Part shown: positions 1 through 7,327 of the stretch, in pieces
Numbering within the stretch: the first letter of the stretch is position 1
Layout: each line of letters begins with the position of its first letter
Assembly: GCA_934702165.1 (NCBI GenBank)
Contig: CAKUYG010000033.1
Location: 1-14,834 of the forward strand
Length of the DNA stretch: 14,834 bases
Reading direction: 5' to 3'
DNA from: an uncultured Bacteroidales bacterium
Lineage (GTDB): Bacteria > Bacteroidota > Bacteroidia > Bacteroidales > UBA932
Made by a program: the position numbers and the translations under genes
The notes under the pieces: model-generated
Databases searched by the model: none
The model's input: the letters and a program-made list of their open reading frames with translations, nothing else
What the model was told of the DNA's origin: nothing

Positions 1-1806
1 AGTGAAGAACCTTCGCAGGAAAGTCTCCAGCCAGTGGTGGAGGGTATCCTCATCATAAACTCCGGCGAAAGCCTTGGATGCGAGGAACAGGATCTTCTCC
101 GGCCTGTAACCGAAGCGGAAAAAGTGGTAGAGATAGAAGTCGTGCAGCTCATATGGGCCCACGAGGTCTTCGGTCTTCTGCTTGATCTCGCCCTTCTCAT
201 CGGCCGGGATAAGTTCCGGACTGATCGGAGTATCGGCCACGTCAAGCAGGACTTTCCTTGCCTCGCTGCCGAACTTGTTGTCGGCTGCCCATACGACGAG
301 AGTCTTCACAAGAGTTTTCGGAATGCTGACGTTGACCGCGTACATGGACATGTGGTCGCCGTTGTAGGTGCACCAGCCAAGCGCGAGTTCAGACAGATCG
401 CCGGTGCCGATCACGATGCCTCCCTCCTGTCCGGCGATGTCCATGAGTATCTGTGTCCTCTCTCTGGCCTGACTGTTTTCGTAGGTGAGGTCGTGTATGC
501 TTTCATCGTGGCCGATGTCAGCGAAATGCTGCCTTGTGGCCGGGACTATTGAGATCTCGCGGGCGGTTACGCCAAGCAGACGCATTAGGGCAAGGGAGTT
601 GTTGTATGTGCGGCCGGTGGTGCCGAAGCCCGGCATGGTGACACACACGATTCCTTTGCGGTCAAGACCCATCTCATCGAATGCGAGGGCGGTCACAAGC
701 AGGGCAAGGGTGGAGTCGAGTCCTCCGGAGATTCCGATCACTGCCTTGCGGCAGCGGATGTGCTCCATCCTGGTGGTCAGGCCAGCCACCTGCTCGGACA
801 GGATTTCCCGGCATCTTCCGTTCAGCCCTTCTCCCTGCGGGACGAAAGGGTGCGGCTCGATGTATCTCAAAAGTGTCGTGTCGAAATCGGCATGGGAGGC
901 ATCTCCGGCATCGGTCAGCAGGAAATCCCCGGTATTGCCCTCAAAGCGGAAAGTGGATTCCTTGGCGCGGAGAGTGTCAAGTTTTTCTATGTCCACGTCT
1001 GCCATGATGTAGTGGGATTCCCTTTTGTAGCGCTCGCTTTCCTGCAGGATGCTTCCACCCTCACAAATCAGGGATGAACCGGCCCAGACGAGATCCTGAG
1101 TTGACTCCCCGTAACCGGAGGAACAGTAGATGTAAGCGGCAAAAAGTCTTGAGGATGTGGCGGATACGAGCTGTTTGCGGTATTCGTGCTTCATCAGCAC
1201 CTCATTGCTGGCGGAGAGGTTGACGATGAGTTGCGCACCGGCAAGGGCGGCCCAGGTTGAAGGCGGCACCGGAGACCAGAGGTCCTGGCAGATCTCAACT
1301 CCCAGTGTGGCTTCTCCGATGCGGAAGAGCTGTCGCACGCCGAAGCGTATGCCCGTCTGTCCGGCGTAGTCCATCTCAAAACATTTGCCGTCCAGCACCC
1401 TTGCAGACTCGAACCAGCGCGGCTCGTAGAATTCGTTGTTGCCGGCGAGGTAGGTCTTCGGAACTATGCCGAGGATCTTTCCCCGGCGGGCCACTACGGC
1501 GCAGTTGAAGAGTCTGCCGCGGAATTCGACCGGGGCGCCGAAGACCAGAAGCGGCTCAAGGGCGGCGGTGCGTGATAGGAATTCCTTCGAGGCGAGTTGT
1601 GCGTCCGAGAGGAGTTTGCGCTGCCCGAAAAGGTCGGCGCAGGTGTAGCCGGTGATACCCAGTTCCGGGTACACCACGACGGAAGCACCGCTTTCGCCTG
1701 TCTCCATGGCCAGTGCGGCCATCTCTTCGCAATTGCTCTGCGGGTCGGCCACATGCACCCTCGGCATTGCGGCCGCAACCCTGATATATCCGTAGTTGTC
1801 TTTCAT
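1..1806 (-). CDS. nadE: Glutamine-dependent NAD+ synthetase (3' end outside window)
   Basis: Catalyses the last step of NAD+ synthesis: deamido-NAD+ is adenylated with ATP and amidated with ammonia from glutamine, in the cytoplasm. The frame runs unbroken for 602 codons from the ATG at 1806 and leaves the window before a stop; full-length two-domain homologues suggest roughly 40 residues are missing. The N-terminal nitrilase-type glutaminase domain (about 1-280) shows the expected triad: Glu48 in YPELGITGY, Lys117 in PKTYL, Cys173 in VEICQDLWSP. The C-terminal synthetase domain carries the ATP-pyrophosphatase loop SGGLDS at 360-365, followed by GTGDLSELALGW. The start is set by homology of MKDNYGYIRVAAAMP to family N termini and by a promoter just upstream. 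Divergent from the fucosidase gene. The family assignment is secure. Confidence 0.95.
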   Translation of the reverse strand, partial: MKDNYGYIRVAAAMPRVHVADPQSNCEEMAALAMETGESGASVVVYPELGITGYTCADLFGQRKLLSDAQLASKEFLSRTAALEPLLVFGAPVEFRGRLFNCAVVARRGKILGIVPKTYLAGNNEFYEPRWFESARVLDGKCFEMDYAGQTGIRFGVRQLFRIGEATLGVEICQDLWSPVPPSTWAALAGAQLIVNLSASNEVLMKHEYRKQLVSATSSRLFAAYIYCSSGYGESTQDLVWAGSSLICEGGSILQESERYKRESHYIMADVDIEKLDTLRAKESTFRFEGNTGDFLLTDAGDASHADFDTTLLRYIEPHPFVPQGEGLNGRCREILSEQVAGLTTRMEHIRCRKAVIGISGGLDSTLALLVTALAFDEMGLDRKGIVCVTMPGFGTTGRTYNNSLALMRLLGVTAREISIVPATRQHFADIGHDESIHDLTYENSQARERTQILMDIAGQEGGIVIGTGDLSELALGWCTYNGDHMSMYAVNVSIPKTLVKTLVVWAADNKFGSEARKVLLDVADTPISPELIPADEKGEIKQKTEDLVGPYELHDFYLYHFFRFGYRPEKILFLASKAFAGVYDEDTLHHWLETFLRRFFT

Positions 1807-1824
1807 ATCGTCATCTTGATGCCG

Positions 1825-1856
1825 CAAAAATAGGGAAATAATAAGTATCTTTGCAA
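1825..1856 (-). promoter_or_regulatory. Promoter for nadE (Bacteroidota -33/-7 type)
   Basis: On the minus strand TATTTTTG (1832-1825) fits the Bacteroidota -7 consensus TAnnTTTG. TTG (1856-1854) lies 21 bases upstream, as expected for the -33 element. The predicted start site is about 12 bases before the nadE ATG. The match is by eye and the start site is inferred. Confidence 0.6.
1846..1853 (+). promoter_or_regulatory. Possible -7 box for the fucosidase gene
   Basis: TATCTTTG matches TAnnTTTG and lies 20 bases before the ATG at 1874. No TTTG is found at the proper -33 distance, so this is only a half match. It overlaps the -33 region of the divergent nadE promoter, so the two transcripts may compete. 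Confidence 0.35.
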
Positions 1857-1873
1857 GGAAAAAACACATCCAG

Positions 1874-3409
1874 ATGAAATATGTTACTTTTATTTGTGCT
1901 CTGCTGGCATCGCTGTCGGTGGCCGTGGGACAGAACCATGAGCGTGTCACCATCAAGGTTACGCAGAAGCAGCTTGAGAAATGTCCGGACGGTCCTTTCG
2001 AGGCGGATTGGGATTCTCTAAGGGAGAACTCTCATGTGCCCGAGTGGTTCAAAGACGCGAAATTCGGCATCTTCATCCATTGGGGAGTCTATAGCGTGCC
2101 TGCCAGCGGCAGCGAATGGTATCCGAAGCATATGTATAACGGAATGAGGGACGAGCATCGCAGACGGTGGGGAAATCAGCGTGAATTCGGCTACAAAGAT
2201 TTCATACCGATGTTCAAAGCGGAGAAGTTCGATGCCGCCCAATGGGCGGAACTCTTCCGCAATTCTGGCGCCAGGTATGTCATACCTACGGCGGAGCATC
2301 ACGACGGATTCGCCATGTATGACAGCCGGCTGACAAAGTGGAACGCAGCTAAGATGGGGCCCAAGCGGGATGTGATAGGCGAATTGGCTGAAGCCGTGAG
2401 GGCGGAGGGGCTGAAATTTGGAGTCTCAAACCACAGAATAGAAAACTGGGACTTCATGTATCCTCTCAGCATGTCTCCTGACAGCACGGATCTGTTTGAC
2501 CGCAGATATGCTTCTCTCTACGGACCTCCTCAAAAACCGACAGAACAGAGCGGGATGGGGCCTAAAGCCGTGGCTGTCGCCGAACCTGGAGCGACGGAAG
2601 CCACGATAGATGCAGAAGCAACTGAAGGCCGTCATCCGCAAAGTGATGCTTTTCTGAATGAGTGGGAATTGCGTGTAAAGGAGATAATCGATAAATATCA
2701 TCCTGACCTGTTGTATTTTGACAACGGCATCAACTATCGCTCACTTGACCCGTGGAAACTGCGCATCGCAAAATATTATTACAATAGTGCATATCATTGG
2801 GGCAAGGAAGTCAGTATCCAGTCCAAGAGCAATGCCTATCTCGCAGGATCGATCCGGGATTTCGAGCGCGAAAGCCGGGCACCGAAACAATTGACGGATT
2901 TCTATTGGCAGGTTGACGATCCCATAGGCCACAAATTCGGATATGTGGAAGGCCTGCAGTTGCAGACTTCAGACAATGTGATCCGTTCACTCGTTGAAAA
3001 CATATCCAAGAACGGCAACCTCTGCCTCAACGTGTCGCCGATGGCGGACGGAACAATCCCGGAAGACCAGCAAAAAGTGCTCCTTGAAGTCGGAGCCTGG
3101 CTTCGGAAATATGGCGAAGGCGTGTATGGTACCCGGGCGTTCCGCGTTTTCGGTGAGGGAAATGTCAGATACACCGTCAAGGGTGACAATCTCTATGCTT
3201 TCGTCTTGAACTGGGACGGTAAACCATTTGAAATCAGATCTGTCGGCTATGATGAAATCGAAAGTGTCACCGATATGTCGGATGGGGCTGATGTCGCGTT
3301 CACAGATATAGACGGAGGAGTGCGTGTCGAGCCGTCGTCTGCTGTCCATGAGCCCGCAGTCGGATTTGCCATTAAACTGCGCAAATTTAAGGCAGGTGCT
3401 TGCGACTGA
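1874..3409 (+). CDS. Exported alpha-L-fucosidase, glycoside hydrolase family 29
   Basis: Predicted to release terminal L-fucose from host or plant glycans, probably in the periplasm. Residues 1-20 form a signal peptide (hydrophobic run ending VAVG, then QNHE). The catalytic barrel begins at about residue 50 with WFKDAKFGIFIHWGVYSVPA and the substrate-pocket motif TAEHHDGFAMYDS. The nucleophile should be Asp283 in LLYFDNGIN. The later motifs SKSNAYLAGSIRDFERE and NLCLNVSPMADGTIPEDQQ are typical of one Bacteroidota GH29 branch, and a small beta domain ends the protein. At 511 residues it is of normal size, but between LYGPP and FLNEW (about 217-258) it has a Pro/Ala/Glu-rich stretch longer than I expect here. 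No SusC/SusD pair or other glycan gene lies nearby. The last 86 bases overlap the longest hrpB frame. Confidence 0.92.
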   Translation: MKYVTFICALLASLSVAVGQNHERVTIKVTQKQLEKCPDGPFEADWDSLRENSHVPEWFKDAKFGIFIHWGVYSVPASGSEWYPKHMYNGMRDEHRRRWGNQREFGYKDFIPMFKAEKFDAAQWAELFRNSGARYVIPTAEHHDGFAMYDSRLTKWNAAKMGPKRDVIGELAEAVRAEGLKFGVSNHRIENWDFMYPLSMSPDSTDLFDRRYASLYGPPQKPTEQSGMGPKAVAVAEPGATEATIDAEATEGRHPQSDAFLNEWELRVKEIIDKYHPDLLYFDNGINYRSLDPWKLRIAKYYYNSAYHWGKEVSIQSKSNAYLAGSIRDFERESRAPKQLTDFYWQVDDPIGHKFGYVEGLQLQTSDNVIRSLVENISKNGNLCLNVSPMADGTIPEDQQKVLLEVGAWLRKYGEGVYGTRAFRVFGEGNVRYTVKGDNLYAFVLNWDGKPFEIRSVGYDEIESVTDMSDGADVAFTDIDGGVRVEPSSAVHEPAVGFAIKLRKFKAGACD

Positions 3410-5870
3410 TCCGCATATAAAACAGCTGCCGGCCTCGGCCATAGCAGGGCAGGTGACAGAGCGGCTGAAGAATGAGGGCAGTCTCGTGGTATGCGCCCCT
3501 CCCGGAGCAGGCAAATCGACGGTGCTCCCTTTTGCAGTGCTGGACGCTGTCCCGAAAGGGGAGAAGGTCCTGATGCTTGAGCCACGCAGGATAGCGGCAC
3601 GGCAGGTGGCGGAGCGGATGGCTTTCCTTGCCGGAGAGAAGCCCGGAGGGACGGTCGGCTATAGGATGCGTTTTGAAAGCAGGGTTTCCACACAGACCAG
3701 GATAGAAGTCCTTACAGAAGGGATTCTCAGCAGGATGATCATAGACGACCCCACACTTGACGGGGTTGGGGCTGTAATATTCGATGAGTTCCATGAAAGG
3801 AGCCTTGTCGCGGACGAAACTCTTGCGCTTGTGAGGCAGACGCGCGATGTCCTCAGGCCGGATCTCAAGATAGTGGTGATGTCCGCAACCATCGATGCCC
3901 GGGAAATCTGCTCCGGACTCGGTGCCGGTCTGGTGGAGAGCGAAGGACGCATGTTCCCCGTGGAGATAGTCCATTCCAGGACAGATACGGATGAACGCAA
4001 TGCGGCAGAGGCTGTCGCGGCGGCGGTCAGGGAGGCGCATTCGCGGCATGAAGGGGATATCCTCGCTTTCCTCTCCGGAGAGGCGGACATACGACACTGT
4101 GCGGAGATGCTCGGATCAGCGCTGGGGGCCACACGTGTTTTTCCTTTATATGGTATGCTCTCACCGGAAGAACAGCGCTATGCCATCGCCCCGAGCAGGG
4201 AGGGGGAGAGGAAAGTGGTGCTCGCAACCCCGATCGCCGAGACTTCAATCACAATAGAAGGGGTGAGGGTCGTAGTTGATTCGGGCCTGTGCCGGAAGAT
4301 GGTGTATGACCCGCAGAGCGGGCTGAGCCGCCTGGAGACGGTGAGGATAAGCAAGGACATGGCTTCGCAGCGCTCCGGCCGTGCGGGGCGCGTGGCCCCC
4401 GGAGTCTGCTACAGGCTATGGAGCCTTGCCACAGAAAAACTGATGGCCGAGAGCCGGAGGCCGGAGATTCTTGAAGCGGACCTTGCCCCCTTGCTTCTTG
4501 ATGTCATCTCATGGGGCGGAGCAGGGATAGCGGATCTTCCCTGGCTGACCCCACCCCCTGCATACGCCGTGGTGCAGGCCTCGAAACTGCTTGAGGCGCT
4601 CGGTGCTGTGGGGGCGGACGGAAAACTCACCCAAGAAGGCAGGAAAATGGCTGCTTATCCCTGTCATCCCCGTCTTGCAAGTATGTTCTTGCGGGCCACT
4701 TCCCCCGAGGGCGAGGCTCTGGCTTCTGATATTGCCGCCTTGTTGGAGGACAAGGACCCTCTTGCGGAAGATGGTGCTGATATCAATCTCAGGCTTGCCG
4801 CCATGCATTCCGCCCGTGGAGCAAGGTGGAGTCGTATCTGCCGGGCCGCCGAGCAGTACAGGCGTCTTGCTGGTGCAGGGAAGGCCAGCCCATCGCAAGA
4901 TCCGTATTCCGCCGGTGCTCTGATTGCCGCGGCATATCCGGAGAGGGTGGCTAAGGCGGTGCCGGGTTCTCTCGGTGAATTTTTCCTTGCCGGAGGTGGA
5001 AAGGCCTTCGTTGACCGGACGGATCCTCTCTCTTCCTGCGAATATCTGGCTGTAGCTTCGATGAACTCGGACAGAGGCCGGTCGGGCAGGATATTTTTGG
5101 CTTCGCCCGTGCATCCTGATGATCTGATGGTCCTGGCGCAGCGGTATGACAATATTTCATGGAACCCGGCCCGCAAGGCTGTCTCGGCATGCTCCCAGAT
5201 GCGCCTCGGCTCTCTTGTGCTGGCGGAAAAGCCGCTTGGTTATGTGCCGAGGGAGAGAATACTCTCTCTTATCTGCAACGCGGCCCGCAAAGAGGGGCAG
5301 AGCATGTTTGACTTCTCGGAGGATGTTCTCGACTATCAGCGTCGTGTGGCATTCGTCGCTTCGCGGCATCCCGAGCTCGAACTGCCAGCCCTTGACACGG
5401 CATCGGCACTGGATAGGGTGGAGGAGTGGCTTCCCGCATTTGCCGGACGCGCAAGTTCGGCTGTGGAACTCAAAAAGATAGATATGGTTCAGGTGCTGCG
5501 CTCGCTGCTCTCATACAGTCAGCAGGAGGCTGTGGGCCGTCTGGCCCCGTCACATCTGGAAGTTCCGACGGGAAGCCGGATAAGACTTGAATACCGGCAG
5601 GGAGCGGAGGCTCCGGTGCTCCGCGTGCGGCTGCAGGAGTGTTTTGGTTTGGCGGACACCCCGAGGGTGGACGGAGGTCGCGTGCCGGTGCTTATGGAGC
5701 TTCTCTCTCCTGGATACAAGCCTGTCCAGCTCACTTCGGATCTGCGGAGCTTCTGGAGCGGGACGTATTTCGATGTCCGCAAAGAATTGCGTCGCCGCTA
5801 TCCGAAGCATTCATGGCCGGATGACCCCATGGAGGCTGAGGCGGTAAGGGGAGTGCGGCGCGATAAGTGA
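3324..5870 (+). CDS. hrpB: ATP-dependent RNA helicase HrpB (DExH box)
   Basis: A DEAH/RHA-type helicase of the HrpB family; the cellular RNA target is poorly known. Motifs appear in order: Walker A APPGAGKST (58-66), EPRRIAARQVAERMA (Ia), FDEFHERS with the DEFH box at 154-157, SAT at 187-189, ATPIAETSITIEGV (V), QRSGRAGR at 349-356 (VI). The family-specific C-terminal domain ends with YPKHSWPDDP. At 848 residues it is close to the usual 810-850. The start is uncertain: ATG 3324, ATG 3348 and GTG 3396 are all in frame, and conservation seems to begin near LPASAIAGQVTERLK (35-49). Every candidate overlaps the end of the fucosidase gene, by 86, 62 or 14 bases, so the genes may be co-transcribed although functionally unrelated. 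The stop at 5868-5870 directly abuts the stop of the convergent gene. Confidence 0.93.
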   Translation: MSSRRLLSMSPQSDLPLNCANLRQVLATDPHIKQLPASAIAGQVTERLKNEGSLVVCAPPGAGKSTVLPFAVLDAVPKGEKVLMLEPRRIAARQVAERMAFLAGEKPGGTVGYRMRFESRVSTQTRIEVLTEGILSRMIIDDPTLDGVGAVIFDEFHERSLVADETLALVRQTRDVLRPDLKIVVMSATIDAREICSGLGAGLVESEGRMFPVEIVHSRTDTDERNAAEAVAAAVREAHSRHEGDILAFLSGEADIRHCAEMLGSALGATRVFPLYGMLSPEEQRYAIAPSREGERKVVLATPIAETSITIEGVRVVVDSGLCRKMVYDPQSGLSRLETVRISKDMASQRSGRAGRVAPGVCYRLWSLATEKLMAESRRPEILEADLAPLLLDVISWGGAGIADLPWLTPPPAYAVVQASKLLEALGAVGADGKLTQEGRKMAAYPCHPRLASMFLRATSPEGEALASDIAALLEDKDPLAEDGADINLRLAAMHSARGARWSRICRAAEQYRRLAGAGKASPSQDPYSAGALIAAAYPERVAKAVPGSLGEFFLAGGGKAFVDRTDPLSSCEYLAVASMNSDRGRSGRIFLASPVHPDDLMVLAQRYDNISWNPARKAVSACSQMRLGSLVLAEKPLGYVPRERILSLICNAARKEGQSMFDFSEDVLDYQRRVAFVASRHPELELPALDTASALDRVEEWLPAFAGRASSAVELKKIDMVQVLRSLLSYSQQEAVGRLAPSHLEVPTGSRIRLEYRQGAEAPVLRVRLQECFGLADTPRVDGGRVPVLMELLSPGYKPVQLTSDLRSFWSGTYFDVRKELRRRYPKHSWPDDPMEAEAVRGVRRDK

Positions 5871-7022
5871 CTACAAAAGGTTGTAACTCAAAGTTATGAG
5901 CTGCTGACAGCCGCTGAAGGAGAGATTGTTGAAGTGGAAGACGGCAGAAAATTTCAGGCGCAGGCTTCTGCCTGTATGGGGGGCATAGAATACTTCAAGA
6001 CGGTCGTAACTCCCCGGGGCGGAACTCCCGTCTGTGCGAATGCGGAAAAACGGGTCGTTGAAATAAAGTCTGCTGCCGTACAATTCGCCGGCTGTGTCGC
6101 TCCGTCCAAAAAGTGGCATTATGTCCTTGCCGTAATATAGTGAATTGACGATTCCGAGGCCGCTCCTGGATATCCTCACAGTGGCTTCACTGAGCCCTGG
6201 AGTCTCGAAATCCGAAGAGACTTCCCGATCGCGCTGAAGCGACTGGATGTAGCCTGCCCGGAGCGTGAATTCGTTGAAGAACCCCAACAGGCCGCCGAGT
6301 TCAATCTCCGCGTATGCTTCTCCCAGGAAATTGTCCGCTACACCGGGGGCGGCGGCGGAGTTGGCCAAGTGCATCATATAGGCATTGTACCCCATGCTGA
6401 AGTGCCAAAGCGGGGAGATGTGCCCTGAGGAGAAAAGCAGGAACTGCTCCTTGACATCATGCGAGGCCCCGTGCATCCCTATCCAGTCGCAACCGAGTTC
6501 GACATGGCCATCTCTCCAGTCATAGCCCATCAGCATCCCCTCCATATATGGATTGTACCACAGATACTTTTCGGAGAAGAAGGCGGTGGACCATTTCGCC
6601 TGGCTCCTGCTGCGCGGAAATATGCCTGCGGTGAGGGAAAAGGAGCCGTCGTCAAACAATTTCTCATATCCATAGTAAAAGAACGCTTCCCTGAAGAGCC
6701 CGCTCCCGTCGGCACGGACATCCCCGAAGTCTTTCATGAACTCTGCGCCGGCCATGAGCCTGTGCCGTGAATTGTAGGTTCCTTTGACGAAACCGACGGA
6801 CGGGGCGAGCCTGGCACCGAAGATGGTGCCTGAGGGCGAGAAAGTCTCATCGCCGTATTCGCGGTTGTCGAAGTTCATGCCGAACTCCACATCATAGACG
6901 AACCTCGGACGGTACTCCTCAGCCTTGCTCCTGGCTGTATAAGTCCTTGATGATAAGGATACTGTGCTTGCTGATAGGCAGAGGGCCAGCAAAGCTGTCC
7001 GAAGATATGAGGATCGTTTCAT
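5871..7022 (-). CDS. Exported protein of unknown function, probable outer-membrane beta-barrel
   Basis: I do not recognise the family. The 383-residue product starts with a signal peptide (MKRSSYLRTALLALCLSAS, cleavage probably before about residue 30). The rest is rich in aromatic and glycine residues in alternating polar/nonpolar strands, for example RPRFVYDVEFGMNF, HRLMAGAEFMKDF, FTLRAGYIQSL and LRLKFSAVFHFNN. It ends in a strand with a C-terminal hydrophobic residue (ITLSYNLL), as in many barrel proteins. These traits suggest an outer-membrane barrel, but no pore or transport role can be given. It is transcribed alone, divergent from the glnN leader and tail to tail with hrpB. Confidence 0.8.
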   Translation of the reverse strand: MKRSSYLRTALLALCLSASTVSLSSRTYTARSKAEEYRPRFVYDVEFGMNFDNREYGDETFSPSGTIFGARLAPSVGFVKGTYNSRHRLMAGAEFMKDFGDVRADGSGLFREAFFYYGYEKLFDDGSFSLTAGIFPRSRSQAKWSTAFFSEKYLWYNPYMEGMLMGYDWRDGHVELGCDWIGMHGASHDVKEQFLLFSSGHISPLWHFSMGYNAYMMHLANSAAAPGVADNFLGEAYAEIELGGLLGFFNEFTLRAGYIQSLQRDREVSSDFETPGLSEATVRISRSGLGIVNSLYYGKDIMPLFGRSDTAGELYGSRLYFNDPFFRIRTDGSSAPGSYDRLEVFYAPHTGRSLRLKFSAVFHFNNLSFSGCQQLITLSYNLL

Positions 7023-7065
7023 TTCATTTTGTATTTATCACAATCCGAAAAATGCGAAAAATTTC

Positions 7066-7095
7066 TTGCGATTCCAAAATTAATGCGTAAATTTG
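7066..7095 (+). promoter_or_regulatory. Promoter for the glnN leader transcript
   Basis: TTG (7066-7068) and TAAATTTG (7088-7095) are separated by 19 bases, an excellent match to the Bacteroidota TTTG / TAnnTTTG promoter. Transcription should begin near 7100-7102, giving about 20 untranslated bases before the leader peptide ATG at 7123. No second good promoter is visible between here and glnN, so the main glnN transcript should pass through the leader and its terminator. Confidence 0.65.
7075..7082 (-). promoter_or_regulatory. Possible -7 box for the exported-protein gene
   Basis: On the minus strand TAATTTTG (7082-7075) matches TAnnTTTG, 52 bases before the ATG at 7022. No convincing -33 element is at the right distance. 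It sits between the -33 and -7 elements of the opposing glnN leader promoter, so the two promoters would physically overlap. Confidence 0.35.
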
Positions 7096-7099
7096 AGCC

Positions 7100-7112
7100 C
7101 GATTTAAAATCG
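7100..7112. repeat. Short palindrome at the predicted transcription start
   Basis: CGATTT-A-AAATCG is a perfect 6-bp inverted repeat around one base, exactly where the leader transcript should start. It could be a repressor operator or chance in AT-rich DNA; no candidate regulator gene is in the window. Confidence 0.3.
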
Positions 7113-7122
7113 AAAACGAAAA

Positions 7123-7224
7123 ATGCTTTACTCGACACCATTGAATGCGCAGCAGCAGTTCCAGCAGCAGGGCCAGCGTCAGCAGGTTCTGCAGTTCATT
7201 GTGTTTTCCGTTGCCCGGGTGTAG
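7123..7224 (+). CDS. Glutamine-rich leader peptide of glnN (33 aa)
   Basis: A short open frame from ATG 7123 to TAG 7222-7224, too short for routine gene calling. It begins MLYSTPLNA, continues QQQFQQQGQRQQVLQ, and ends FIVFSVARV. Ten of 33 codons are glutamine, all CAG and all within codons 10-24. The ATG follows an A-rich stretch, as is common for Bacteroidota ribosome binding, about 20 bases after the predicted transcript start. A terminator 32 bases downstream and glutamine synthetase beyond it suggest that the peptide has no function itself and that ribosome stalling at CAG codons reports low charged glutamine tRNA. The CAG tract reads as Ser-rich or Ala-rich in the other frames; the Gln frame is preferred because its start, stop and RNA pairing fit an attenuator. 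Translation is inferred. Confidence 0.7.
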   Translation: MLYSTPLNAQQQFQQQGQRQQVLQFIVFSVARV

Positions 7225-7266
7225 GTAAACATATTAGTATTATTAAATGGTTTAAGAAAGCCGGGC
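7213..7266 (+). promoter_or_regulatory. Predicted antiterminator of the glnN attenuator
   Basis: GCCCGG at 7213-7218, within the last codons of the leader peptide, is perfectly complementary to CCGGGC at 7261-7266, part of the terminator's 5' arm. Inside this helix TAAAC (7226-7230) can pair with GTTTA (7250-7254). The structure cannot coexist with the terminator. A ribosome halted in the CAG run (7150-7194) would leave 7213-7218 free, letting the antiterminator form. A ribosome reaching the UAG at 7222 would cover it, letting the terminator form. Pairing was found by eye; energies were not calculated. Confidence 0.55.
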
Positions 7267-7293
7267 CTGCAAGTGGTCCGGCTTTCGCTTTTT
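7256..7293 (+). terminator. Intrinsic terminator (attenuator) upstream of glnN
   Basis: GAAAGCCGGGCC (7256-7267) pairs with GGTCCGGCTTTC (7275-7286) over 12 bp with one G-U pair and a 7-base loop, followed by GC and TTTTT (7289-7293). This is a strong rho-independent terminator placed 35 bases before the glnN start, in the same direction. Since only the 33-codon leader precedes it on this transcript, it most likely acts as an attenuator. Confidence 0.8.
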
Positions 7294-7327
7294 AAAACAA
7301 GAGATTTAGTTATAACCTTATAGTATT

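Noticed and set aside
34..1012. Plus-strand frames across the left end
   Set aside because: They are shadows of the nadE gene, which is open on the minus strand for 602 codons with all catalytic residues present.
3387..4097. Minus-strand 236-codon frame inside hrpB
   Set aside because: It is antisense to conserved helicase motifs and has no recognisable domain or promoter.
7147..7195. CAG repeat as a simple microsatellite
   Set aside because: The repeats are interrupted by TTC, GGC, CGT and GTT/CTG codons that keep one frame open, which fits coding better than slippage DNA.
7145..7228. Serine-rich short frame in the CAG tract (MRSSSSSSRAS...)
   Set aside because: It is the same repeat in another phase. 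Serine has no link to the downstream gene, whereas the glutamine frame matches glutamine synthetase; only conservation could settle this.
7029..7295. An 88-codon frame spanning the glnN upstream region
   Set aside because: It starts before the predicted promoter, runs through the terminator hairpin, and has low-complexity Ala/Pro content from the CAG tract read in another frame.
7100..7327. Glutamine riboswitch or T-box before glnN
   Set aside because: No T-box specifier or antiterminator consensus and none of the conserved motifs of the known glutamine-binding RNAs were recognised; the coding leader explains the layout better.
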